From NCBI RefSeq assembly GCF_001522545.3, contig NC_031768.1:82803769-82867768 (forward strand): DNA of 64,000 nucleotides, given 5' to 3'. Both the position numbers and the translations under genes were made by a program. Shown piece after piece: positions 26,488-37,541 of this stretch. The notes below the pieces were generated by a model. That model saw nothing but the letters and a program-made list of their open reading frames with translations, was not told where the DNA came from and made no database searches. The first letter of the stretch is position 1. Each line of letters opens with the position of its first letter. Source of the stretch: Parus major (lineage: Eukaryota > Chordata > Aves > Passeriformes > Paridae).

Positions 26488-29400
26488 TCATAATGGTTCT
26501 ATGAAATAGCAGTTATGAGCATTTCTTATTTATCACACTATTAGCAGTATGTGGGGGCAAAGCAGCTACTGATGAGATACAATTGAGGCTTCAGTACTGA
26601 AAGAGGGCTTTAGACAAAGCTGACCTTCTGGTGTATTGCTCAGAGCAGAAGCAGTTTATACTCTTCTGAGATCCATCTGTGCAGGTAAATCATCAGGAAA
26701 AACCCATCAAGGATATATAAATGAAAGAGTAGCCATCACTTTTCTTCATGAATAAAAACAGGAGGCTCAGCTGTAACAATAAAATAATCTTGGATCAGAG
26801 CCCAGTGCTCTTACTTTCTACTGGTATTCTCTATGTACATGCATTCAAGATAAATGTTTCTGTTGCTATGTCTTTGGTAGTATGCCTTTATTTATTTGCT
26901 TATCTGGATGTTATTTTAGTAGTTTTTTCCTCTCATTCCTCATGTAATCCATCCAATATCAGCCACCATGCAAAGTTTCCATTCTCAGAGCAGGTGAGTA
27001 AGGACAATTCCTACTATGTTGCTGTTCCTTTTTGCCTGGAGTTGGTAGATTTTTTTTTTTTTTATTAGTTCTGGTATTTTAACTTGAGTGGAAATAATGC
27101 TGGGATTCTTGTTTTGTGCATTAATTACACTGTATCTGATATTTTCACAATTTTTTACATGGCTGATACCTTCCAACTATGAATGATGAAGCACAACGAA
27201 ACAGGAAGTAAATCCCTATAACACCATTGGGGATTCTCCACAGTGTAGAGTGCTCTCATTTTTAATGTTGGTATAGTGCACTCAGCTGAGTTTCATTTAG
27301 GAAAAAACAGAAACAAAATATAGAAGATTAATTTTATTTGGGGAAATAAATACTTACAGGTAGGTCTCCCTATTAACATACTGTTAGACAAAGTAGGACT
27401 CTTTTTAGCATACTGGAGAGATCTAAAGTAAATGTAAATGGACTTATGCTTGCCATATGCTTTGCTTTAGGTCTTTCAAAGCCACGTGAGAAAGGATATA
27501 TTTATTAAGAATGGAAAAGAGACAGATTATGCAACTTTAAGGGAGCTGCTCTTTCTTACCACTTACCTATTCATCTAAATGTAATCTAAGGGAAACTTCT
27601 CACCAGTTCTTGATGTTGCCATTGTTAGATAATCTCAATTTCAGGCCTTTGAAGTTCACATCTGCACAACTTCAATACTAAGAGTCAAGAGCTTTTTCTG
27701 AAGATGAAAACACCAGTAGCTGCAAAAACTGAGATCTCTCCTATTGGCATGCAGTTACTCTACATTCCCTCTGAAATCAGCAGAAAGAATAGATGGGCTG
27801 AATCCTACTTTGAGTGTGGATGGTCTTCTACTGTGACTGTAGCTCAGTACAGCTACAGGGTTGCTGTAGGTACTTCAGACACTTCCTTTACTTTAGCTGT
27901 GATTTGGGTATTACACTCCAAATTCAAGCACCACCTATGGGTATAAAAGTTTTTCTGTTACTCCACACTTGTTCTGAAGGCAAAAATGTTAATAGTTTTA
28001 ACTGTGCTTTGGGCATCTTTTAAGGTGGTACAATTCTGTTTTGTCCTTAGAAACAGATCTGACATAAATGGAATGATATTGTCTAGAGAGACGGTGGCCT
28101 AAATTAATTTCATGGGGGAACAGACAAGAGCTGAGCTTTGTATAGGTTTCAGAACTGATGGAAACAACCCAGTTGGTCTTTAGACAAAATAATTTCTGTC
28201 CTTTGTAGAATTTATTTCCCTTATGGGGTTTTCATTTATGTCAGCTCCAACACGAATATCTTCAGTGTATCTGTTCCTCTCGGGAATTAGAGTGTCTGAA
28301 AGAAAACCCAATCTTATGAAATCCTTCTCTTTTCTCAGAGGGCTGAGATATTCAAATATGAAAGCTGTTGAGGATCTTAATAGGAAAATGTAGAATATTT
28401 GGGTCACATGAAAGCTGATTCCATGTTACAAGTATATAATACAGAGATCGGGTTGTGAAGCTTTCTTTCATGTGTAGTGTATTTTAATAGTTTCCTCTGC
28501 GTAGTTACTGTTATTGAGCAGAGATTCTCCTCTGTCAGGATAACTATAGGATTATAGGAACTCAAAATGCATGTAGTGTCAAATTCTTCAGCCACTAAAA
28601 TGTCATGCCTGAGGCATTACAAGGCTCATTCATTTCAAATTTGGCGATTCACATTGTTGCTTTGCAGTTAACAGAATCTTGTCCCATCACATTGGAGCTT
28701 TCTGTTACAGCAGCAGATTCCTGAGAGCAGAACTTGCATTTTAAATTATTCTGATTTATTGAAGGTTAGTGAATGATGAAAGAGGGAGGCGTGCTTAAAG
28801 AAACACCTGTTAAGCATATCAGGGAGCTACAGGGGATATCTTCTTCAGGCAATGAACCAGAGAATGATCACTCTTTGTACAGAAAATGCTATTTATATAA
28901 CAGAAATATTCTCTCAACACTTTACGAAAGCCAGATAAATCCCATATCTTAATAGAAGACAGTGTTCTTCTGCAAATGGGGAAAGTGCAAGTCTGTATGT
29001 GACAGATTAACAAGCTTGTATTAACTTTGAAGTTCATGGCTCTTATATGTTGAAGAGATAAATATTTTAAAATAACATTCATATTTATCATTCTACTGTC
29101 ATTAATCTGGTGCACACAAAAGCACTAAAGGAAATATTGGTTAGCAGCAAGGAAAATATTTCATATGAGAGATCTCTAATGACCCAAACAGCGCTATTTG
29201 AGCTTGTGTGTCTGGCTGGGTTCATTCATGTGGCAACAATACTTTAATTCAGTATTGTGTATTCTATTAGATTTAATTTGTTCTGCATTCTGATACTGTA
29301 TACAGGCCCTGGATATATATATGGAGCTGCGAGACTTTTACATCACTCAGGAATACTCCTTGAATGCACCTTAGCAAAATCTGTGTTTTGCAGGTTAACT

Positions 29401-29499
29401 TTTTACTAAAGACGAAAGAAAGTGTCAATGCACTCACTTCCAATTTTGGGGTGACTTTTCCCACTTAATGAGAACACACAAGTCCCTACATACCCAGTG
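26488..29499. other. AT-rich non-coding stretch, no gene seen
   Basis: Nothing recognisable as a gene. Open frames are below 110 codons (for example plus 26748-27068 and minus 28819-29115) and look random. A T run sits at 27050-27063. No transposon similarity was recognised. Confidence 0.55.
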
Positions 29500-29900
29500 G
29501 TGCACTATCTCCCATGGGAGAGATCCCATGTTAGAGCAGGGGAAGGATTTCTCTCTCTGAGCAGAGGGAGATATAACATGATGAACTCACCATAACCCCC
29601 ATTACCTGTCTACCTGCTGCGTCAGGAGGTAGAGCTAGAAAGAAGGAAGGGGTGGATGGAAATTGTTTTTAAGATTTGTTTTACTTCCTGTCATACTGGT
29701 CTGATTTTTTTAGTAGTAAATTCAATTAATAACTCTAATTCTAGCCTGTTTTGGCCATTATGGTATTTATGAATGATCTCTCCTGGTCCTTATCTCAACC
29801 CATGGACCCTTCACTATATTTTTCTCTCCCCTATCCAGCTGCAGGATGACAGAGAAGCTTTGGTGGGTCCCTGGCATTCAGCCAGGTTGAACCCATTACA
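29500..29900 (+). mobile_element. Avian LTR-type repeat fragment (endogenous retroviral LTR, 5'-truncated)
   Basis: Several ordered blocks match an abundant bird interspersed repeat that I recall as an endogenous-retrovirus LTR: 'gatgaactcaccataaccc' near 29581, an AAGAAGGAAGGGGTGG-like purine block near 29645, TTTTTAAGATTTG near 29668, a 'ctgttttggcc' block, 'gaatgatctctcctggtcc', and 'gctttggtgggtccctggc' ending at AACCCATTACA (29900). The 5' part of the LTR is missing. The poly(A) signal region (29714-29735) is degraded. The final bases CA fit the right end of an LTR. No internal retroviral genes are visible on either side. The exact family name is uncertain. Confidence 0.65.
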
Positions 29901-32900
29901 GATGAGTGTCTAATTAGTGCAAATAATGTGTCAAGGGAGAGCTGTTGCACTCGTGTGGCAACGAAATCTTTAACAAATTGTGCCCTTGCTTAAATATGTG
30001 TTTCCTCTCTCATGTTCACCCATACCTCTTTTACAATGCTACATTGCAGGAACACAGAAGAGAGGGTAAGATTGTTGTACTGAATTATAATTAGCTGTAT
30101 TAAATATATTTATGTATCTAGTAAATGCATTTAAAGTATATGTTTAGTTTTGATGGGATAATCTTGCTCAAAGAAGGGCCTTCCAACAAGACAGATAGAG
30201 GATATAAAAGATGCATCAGTCTGCAAAAGGTATTAGGAAAAATGTCCCATGAGAATACTGAGTGATTGATTCATTTTGGGGGTAAGTTTTACTAATTTTG
30301 TCTGCATCAAACACTGTTTCTGTGCAGTGACAGACAAACTCTAAGGGATGTTAAGGAGTGACAAAGTCCTGAGCCTAGCAGGTGAATTGTCCAAACCAGA
30401 AAATTAATCAACTGCTCAGACCAGAATCTTCTTAAAAATCCTCATGCCATGAACTGAAATGTAAGACTTCAGGAGTGTCAAGATGGTCTTTGAACATCTG
30501 AAAGTAACTTAAATTGGGGCAAGGAGGCTATAAATACACTCACTAATATTTATATTTTTACTTTTCATTGTAAATTCTTTCCCAAGAAAAATAGCCCTCC
30601 AAGCAATATTTCTAAACTATGTGTGTCTCCTACATAAAATTACTTTCAGTGCAAAGTGTATTTTATGCAAATAGCATTTCAACCACTTGTGACCATTCAT
30701 CAAATTGAGCTGTCCATATAAAGAGTCGCATGCCAAGTAAATATAGGAGTGCTACCCCAGCAGTCGCCGGTTGCTGATGTCTGCTGGTGCACAGCATGAA
30801 TTATGCTGGCTTACAGCTATCCAGGCTTTCATGGCTTTTCACAGTGACCCCGTGCTCAGATGTCCCTGGCTGCCTGCTTCCTTTCAGGGTTGTAAAGTCA
30901 GATTCACCTCCAAGCTGCTCCATGGGTAGGAGATGTCCTGAGTCTTTCAGGAAAAGAGTAGGCATCATCATAACAGCATTAAAGGAAACAAAAATTGCTT
31001 CCTTTGAGCAACAAATTATACCAGCATTAAGCAACATTTAATGCAATGAAAATTACTGGAGCAGCAAGGTATCAGACAAGCTGTGTACATCTGGTCTGTT
31101 CATCTGCTTCTTTGGAGAGTGCTTCATCGACAGGGACTAGCACAGTGGTTTTTGTCCTATTTTGCTAGAAGGAAAGGAGAGGATGCTGTTTTCTCTCATA
31201 AGGATCAATTTTAGCCTCTTGAAGGAAAAAACCTCATGAAGTGTAAACACATCCTTGTTTTTCTGTAAGCACAGGCTAAGCATCTTCATGTTGTAGTTGC
31301 AGCAGATGTAAGGTTAGATTGAGAAAATCTAGGTACTGCAAGAATAAATCTTTAATCATTTAATAGTTGAGAGCATGTTGGGAGGCTTCATGCTGCTAAA
31401 AGATGCCATCTTGTAAATGAGATGTAAATTGGAGGTCCTGACTGTTTGTGATCATTAAAGATTGTATGAAGAATAGTGGCGATTAACTCTAACGTCCTGC
31501 CAAACTCTGGTGTGAGTATTTTTTTTTCCAAGTGGAAAAATTCCCCTTAGAACTGCAATCAGATTATTCATCACCCCTATGCTAATATTTAGTAGTGTGT
31601 TAATTGCCAGCTTTCACTCCTTAAATCAATGAAAGCTGTTTTCTGTCAAGTCACAAAGCTTTCTTTCTACATCCAACCGGTTAAACAGGCAGTTTGATGA
31701 TTCTTTGGCTGAAGGGGCTTAGTACCTTACAGTTTTCCCAGCCAAGCTGCTGTGCTGGACAGCACAAATACTCCATAGTTTCCACCACAGTTGAAGGTAG
31801 TTGGCAAGGCCTGGATTTGGATTAGGGCAGATTGGACAGTACCTGAATGAAGCCATGCTTGCAGTCTGGCTGCAGAAGTAAGAATCCATGTTTGACAGAC
31901 GCTGATAAACACTGTGGCTTGGTGACATCTTGTGTGATATACAAAATGACTATGTGATTATGCCTTAGGGAAACCTTCAGGGATAATAATTAACTGAGAA
32001 ACATAGGAGGCGGAAATAAAAAAAAAAACTAACAGCAACATCTTCTAATATATTTCACAGAATCATGGAATCATTGGAAAAGACCTTTAACATCATCAAG
32101 TCAAACATCAACATAGAACCACCACTTTTTGTTGATTAAATATCAGATTGCAGAAAGCTTTTTTGTTTCATATCTTAGATTAGAGAAAAAAAAGTATTAC
32201 CAGTGTAGCAATACATGACTGGCCTTTTTTTTATTCCCCTTTATTTGAAAATATTTCTGAGAGAAATGAAAGAGTTCTATGTATTTCCTATGGAGATTTC
32301 TTTTGCTTTTCATCTCTTAATAATTTTCTTTCATTCAAGACTGGTTAATAGCTCAAACTGAAATGTCATACTGTCAATGTCACATTTTCAGACAAGAGCT
32401 TGACTGTCTCTGACTATCTCTGAATTTTCTATTATTACCTCCAGACTAATTCCAGAACCTTGTACAGGTTTGAAGATAGTCCCTTGCTTAAATACTTATA
32501 TATAGATGATATATTTATGAGTTTTAAGGTTCAGATGTAATCCACATTCAACTTAATCTAATTTAACCACATGGAATGAATTAGCCATGGGTAGAAAAAA
32601 CCATGGTGGACATAGGTCCTCCATGAGCTGAGGTTTTGCTGACATCCTGTAGAAAACTGGAAAAAAAATTGTTTGTGCAACAATTGCACAACTCTTAAGA
32701 TTTGTATGATCTTTTTAAGATTGGTATGTTCTTTGGCCAAGATAGCATTCAGCTTTCATTTACACAGGCTGTTTATTTTAATACAGTTTCTACAATTTCT
32801 ATGTTCTTTTTTACAAACATAGTTGACTTAATAATTTCAGGAAAAAACAACACCAACCTTTTCCTTATAACCTAATATTTTTGCTGCTAGAAAAGTTACA

Positions 32901-35184
32901 TCTTTTAGCTATTGAGACTTTTCAGAGTTTTGTCAGGAAGACTGAAATACTTGCCACCACTCTCAGAGATATTTACACCAACACTACAAAATGCCTGATT
33001 CACTTCCTACCTTAATAAGAAACTTCTGAAATTTCACTCTCTGAGTGTCTGTTTTCCAGCCCTCAAGCCACTTTTTGTGGCTCTCATTTGACTTCTTCAT
33101 AACACTGATGTATTCAAGATGCCAGTCCTCAATTCAGTGTTCTTTAATGGTACTAAAATTGCTTTATAGAGGCAAAATTTAAATTCCTATAATTTCTATG
33201 ATGGTCCTTTTTTTCATGCATTTAAGGGCCAAACATTTTTTGCTTTTGTTTTGTACTGAAATTTAGTATTGAAGTATTGATAAGTGGTGAGTTCTACAGT
33301 TCATAACAGGCTTTCAAACTGAAGTACCCTATTTCTTCATCTTGTTTGGTAAAATATATGGAGACTTTCTTCTCCAACTTCCCTAGAACCATGTTTGTTT
33401 TCTTCACTGTACAACCCTAGAGTGCAGAGAAAAGTACTACAAATAGCAGTGAACAACTCCTGAAAAGAAACTTCAGTCTCAGTTTTGTAGGGGGTGGCAT
33501 TTGAAGAAGTAAACCTTGCAGACTTAGCTAGAGAAGAGTCCAATATTAAACAATCAGATTGAGGGGGGAACAGGTAGAAGGCAGCCACAGGTGCACTCAC
33601 AGCACTGACTTCACAGTTGCAGCTGGGTCATTTATTGAACATAAATTTGTAGAAAAGTTATTGCTGTCTATTGAAAAATAAGAACTCAGATCAGAAATTT
33701 GTTGTCAAGGACTAAGATTGTCTGACACGATCAGCTCACAGAACACTGCTCTCCTTTAGTATCATGTGGGTATCTCTATTCCATGCAGTATTCATGCATT
33801 GTTATTCATTGTCATCATTCATTGTTCTGCCAAGAGTTTGTGAGCTGAAACTTGGGCAATCAATAAGTACTGAAGGTTTCTGTTTGGTATTTTGTTTTGG
33901 TTTGATTTCTCTGAGCAAAATATTAATGTTTTTACTTGGGTCATGTTATTTTAGGATGCTATGCAAAGGTGGAAAGGAATTGTTTATGAACAAGTGGTAT
34001 GGCTCCTCCTTTGTGTGAGGGAGAGCTGTCTTGAATTCTGAAATATATTGTTGAAGACAAGGGTTTTGTCACCAACTGCAGTGAAAATCGTGATTTAACA
34101 CAGGTTTGGTAGCAGTAAACAGCCCCATTTTAGGTTGAAAATATTCTCTTTTGATTTAATGTGTAAATCAGGCTTTCCTATCTGCTAGGAGGTATCCTAT
34201 CCAAGTATCTGCTGATTTACATATATGGAGTACAGAACAGGGTGGGTTTCTGTAGCTGGTATCTACAGAGAAAAGGTGGGGGAGTGCAAATAAGATGCAG
34301 ACTACAAAAAGCAGCCTTTGTCAGGTTTTCGTTTCTGTCATTTGTTTTCAGTCAGCAGCTTTATAAATCCCTTTGTGGACATTGAAGTTTTGCATGGGCA
34401 TCTATAAGAGCTTTTAAAGAAATTTCGTAACTCATGTAATACCCATTTCTGCAAAATGAAACTTTCAGTGTATGGGCTGTTAGATTTGACTGATAATTTA
34501 GTGTCCTTCACGCTACAGTTTGAGAAATGGACCTTGAATATCTTTGGATGAAGGACAAAAAGAAAAAGAAACCTTTGTCTTTTTGGATAAGTTATTTCTG
34601 TAATGCAGCACCTTTTGAATTAAATTTTTAATATCTTCCTGTTTGTGTAAAGCTTTCTGAAAATGTTTGATGGTCTAGCATGACCTTGTTTATAGAGTCA
34701 CATATTTTTTGTTTGCACATTTACACCACTCCTCCCTCTGTCTCAGACCTGTCTTTCCCTTGCCTTTGGGGGCAGATGTGTTGCATAATGAAGCATTGCT
34801 ACCCCAGGTACTCAGCCAAAGGGTTGATTGTGTTGGCTGTTACACGACTGGATCAAGTAGAAAGTGTATTGTACTGCAGTTATCTTTAACTAAAGGCAAG
34901 CAGTGTGTGCTCTATTCTAGGTGAGGCAACCTGATGAAAAAAATCAGCAGGTAATCATTATGAAACAGGTAAACAAGGCATTGCTAGAGCTGCAAAGAAA
35001 ATAGTGGAAATTCTTAGGGATAATTGGCATTAGGAAGTGGAAAAATGGAAAATACAAAGTAATATTTTTTTGCTAATTTTTCTTCAGGAGCCAATTAGCT
35101 GAATGGATCTGAGAGGGACCAATCTGATTTTTATTTACGCCTCAATACGTGATAGAGATGTGTTGAAAAATTACTCTAGGGGCT
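29901..35184. other. Non-coding stretch up to the CpG island
   Basis: I see no gene apart from a short CR1 tip at 32056-32128. Overlapping open frames on both strands at 30787-31041 and 30801-31037, and a minus-strand pair at 31719-31928, have no recognisable domain. The DNA becomes very AT-rich just before the GC-rich island begins. Confidence 0.55.
32056..32128 (-). mobile_element. Short CR1 3'-end tip
   Basis: The bases CACAGAATCATGGAATCATT, followed by GGAAAAGACC and then CATCATCAAGTC, match the extreme 3' end of CR1 in reverse orientation. Only about 70 bp remain, ending near CACCAC. This is typical of very short 5'-truncated CR1 insertions. Confidence 0.8.
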
Positions 35185-35237
35185 GTTCCCGGGGAGGCTT
35201 CGCCTGGCAGCTGATCAGGGCAGAGACAACTTCCACC

Positions 35238-35330
35238 ATGGGGCTGCCAGCGACTCGCCCCACTTGCCGGTGGGTGCCCGGGGGAAAAATGCCCGGAAAA
35301 CTGGGCAGTGAGGGGAGTCTTAGCACATAA
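35238..35330 (+). CDS. Possible short reading frame with optimal start context, unrecognised
   Basis: The ATG at 35238 sits in TTCCACCATGGG, close to the ideal vertebrate start context, inside the 5' part of the CpG island. The frame gives 30 codons (beginning MGLPATRPTCRWVPGGK) and stops at TAA 35328-35330. A donor-like GGTGGGT at about 35269 could join it to a downstream exon before the stop. It could be the start of a spliced coding sequence, an upstream open reading frame in a 5' leader, or chance. No similarity to a known protein was recognised. Confidence 0.15.
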   Translation: MGLPATRPTCRWVPGGKMPGKLGSEGSLST

Positions 35331-35475
35331 CCTCAGCGAGTTGCACCACAACGGGTGTCATTTTGCTTTGCTTTTCTTGGAGGGAGCGGGGCTCGCCGGG
35401 AGGGTGAGCTTGGCCCCCCTGCTCCTCTCGCCTTTTTCTCCCTGCGGTCCCGCTTCTCCCCTGCTGCCTTCCCGT

Positions 35476-35484
35476 CCGCCCCGC
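35476..35484. promoter_or_regulatory. GC box (Sp1/KLF-type site)
   Basis: CCGCCCCGC reads GCGGGGCGG on the other strand and contains the GGGGCGG core bound by Sp1 and KLF family factors. It lies centrally in the CpG island, where such sites normally support TATA-less initiation. Confidence 0.5.
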
Positions 35485-35845
35485 TCCTGCTGTGCTTTGC
35501 CCCTTCCCCAAGGGGCACCGGCACCGCCGGGCTCCGCCGCTCCCCGGGCCGGGCAGCCGCCTCTACCCTGCCCGCGTCCCGGCTCTGCCGGCCGCAGCTG
35601 CCCCTGGAGCAGCCTGCTCCTCGGGCCCGTAGCCAGGGCAGCTCTGTGCCCCCACGGAAGGGACAGGCAGCCGGCTGAGGCTGGGAAGTGGCGGCCGGGG
35701 AGCCAGGCAGGCGTACGGCAGCTCCCAGCTCCGGCTGCCGGCGGGGCACGGTGGTAACACTCCGTCCTGGGGCTCGGCTCCTCTCCCTGCCTCTCTTCCC
35801 CGCTCCCTGCTCCCTTCTCTATTACCCTCGAGTAGGAACACACTT

Positions 35846-36342
35846 ACCTTTCTGTACCAACACTTCTCAGATACAATATTGCCGCCTTTGCGTTATATGT
35901 TTATCTGAGAAATCTATCCAAAAGAATCCTCCCCGACTCCCCTTCTACAGTGGGATGGGACAGGAACTTTGTCTTTTTTCTACCTTTCATACAGACACAA
36001 ATCTTTAAGTCTTTGTCAGGAATTTAAAACTCAAGTTAAAGGCAGGAATTTACCTAGGTAAATAGCAAACCAGATATAAAGAAAGAAAGATCAACATAGA
36101 GGCAATCAAAAAATCAATTGTAGCAATCCAGAGCCTTTCCCTGATGGGCAAAGAGGCAAATGATAAAGAATAGGTTGGGAAGAGGGCAGCCATTAGGGAT
36201 TCAAAGCCTTGCTGCTGGCCATTACAAGTGACAGTCCTCAAAGGTTTTTCACTGACCATTTGTGACCTAGACCATGAGACAGAACCAGAGAACTCATGGG
36301 TAACAAAGATTGGGGACTATAATTAATACATGTGAGAGCAGG
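35846..36342. other. Right flank of the CpG island, no gene seen
   Basis: Composition drops quickly to AT-rich. The only notable signal is CTTACCT at 35843-35849, which is a good splice donor (AG then GTAAG) on the minus strand. No exon is recognised. Minus-strand open frame 36050-36259 has no known domain. Confidence 0.45.
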
Positions 36343-36840
36343 GTAAATCTTCAGAGGGATCTTGGCAAGTTTCAGGAATGGGCTGACGGAAACTTCATGA
36401 AGTTCAACAAGTGGATGTGAAATTCTGAAAGTGGATGGATTTAACCCAGTACAACAGTAGAAACTGGGGAACAACCTGGAAAAGAGCAGGTCCATTAAAA
36501 TGTCCTGGGAATTCTGGTAAGAAGCAAATTGAACACAAGTCACTTTGGGGCTCTGCTGTTGAAAGATAACTCCATACAAAGGTATAGCTCTCTGGTTGCA
36601 GGAAATTATTTTTTTTACTGTGTTTGATACTTGTGAGGCTGCATCTGGAGTACTGTCCTGTGCCTGGGGGAACCAGGTTTGTTCAGTCTGAAAAACAAAT
36701 AGTAAAGGAAAAGTTTTATCCATCTTCAAATACCTATTGAAAGGTCAGAGACAAAACAGACAAGCTGAGGGAGACAGTGAAAGGATAAGAAACAATGCAC
36801 ACAAATCATAGCAAGGGGAAAAGGAAGGAAGGATTGCCCA
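36343..36840 (+). mobile_element. Degraded CR1 LINE body fragment
   Basis: A plus-strand CR1 remnant from the late ORF2 region. It starts with CTTCAGAGGGATCTTGGCA, then CTTCATGAAGTTCAACAAG, which encodes the 'MKFN' block. Near 36631 the frame reads VRLHLEYC, matching the conserved CR1 block before the C-terminus. This is followed by GTTTGTTCAGTCTG and an ATCTTCAAATACCTATTGAA block. It is more diverged than the 25.9-kb copy, with many stops and indels, and its right end is uncertain. The 163-codon open frame on the opposite strand (36238-36729) is an antisense shadow of this element. Confidence 0.8.
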
Positions 36841-37404
36841 CAGCTCATCTTCAGCTGTTGAAATAATGAAATAACTCAGAAGTAAGGAGGAAAAGGCTGG
36901 GAGCAACTCCATCTAAAGTTGAAATTATCTCAGCTTGGAGCCAAGGTTGGAATAATTGGCATCACAATCTCCTGTGAGTCTAAGTGAATCTCTTATCCTA
37001 CCTAATTCAGATACTTCTTTTAGAAATCAGAAATTAAAGGCTTTGTAGTTGCTTTTGCCACCAGTATTAAACTCATGTGTAGAAATACTGCTATAAGCTG
37101 AACAATAAGCACTTATGTGTATCAATAATAAAGAAGCCCTGTCCTGACAGCTTAGAAACTTTGGAATTTGTATTTGGGCAAGTGGATATCAGAAGAGATA
37201 GTCCTCTAATAGGGATAACTGAAGAGCAAAGCTATGAAACATGTTTTGAGTGGGAAAAGTATTCTCTAAATGTCTTGTCTCTGCTATTTCTTGTATAATT
37301 CTGTTTTCTGAAAACCTCGAAAGGAGATAGGGAAGGTTTAAACCAGTCCAGCAGTCTCTGGACATATATTACGAAGATGTAATGACAGGGATCTTGGACC
37401 AATA

Positions 37405-37541
37405 AATAGAATCACAGAATGGTTTGGGTTGGAAAGGATTTTAAAGATCATCTAGTTCCTGTCTGCCTGCAGTGGGCAGGGACACTTTCCACTGATCAAA
37501 GTCTGATCCAGCCCAGACACAAGTTGGAAATATCCCTGGAC
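37405..37541 (-). mobile_element. CR1 3'-end fragment
   Basis: The left edge ATAGAATCACAGAATGG, followed by TTTGGGTTGGAAAGG and AAAGATCATCTAGTTCC, is the CR1 3' end in reverse. A shortened ORF2 tail region follows (CAGTGGGCAGGGACA, then GATCCAGCCC). Similarity fades around 37540. The match is close to the consensus, so this is one of the younger-looking pieces here. Confidence 0.9.

Larger units (their letters stand above)
35185..35840. promoter_or_regulatory. CpG island, candidate promoter
   Basis: A sharply bounded GC-rich block with many CpG dinucleotides, densest from about 35,390 to 35,790, lies between strongly AT-rich flanks. No other segment of the window resembles it. It contains a GC box (CCGCCCCGC at 35476-35484), an ATG in near-optimal context (35238), a GTGAGC candidate splice donor near 35404 and no clear TATA box. 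CpG islands like this usually mark promoters of housekeeping or developmental genes in vertebrates. Orientation is unresolved: a plus-strand gene is suggested by the micro-exon at 51.4 kb, but a minus-strand donor-like site lies at the right edge. Long open frames inside it on both strands follow from the low stop-codon frequency of GC-rich DNA. They are not evidence of coding. Confidence 0.75.

Noticed and set aside
30787..31041. Overlapping open frames of about 80 codons on opposite strands
   Set aside because: Neither has a known motif. Mirror-image frames in a slightly GC-richer patch are expected by chance.
35308..35843. Several overlapping long open frames on both strands in the CpG island (up to 161 codons)
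   Set aside because: All frames are open at once because GC-rich DNA has few stop codons. The peptides are low-complexity Pro, Ala, Gly and Arg sequences with no recognisable domain.
36238..36729. 163-codon minus-strand open frame, the longest in the window
   Set aside because: It runs antisense to a degraded plus-strand CR1 remnant and carries no domain of its own.
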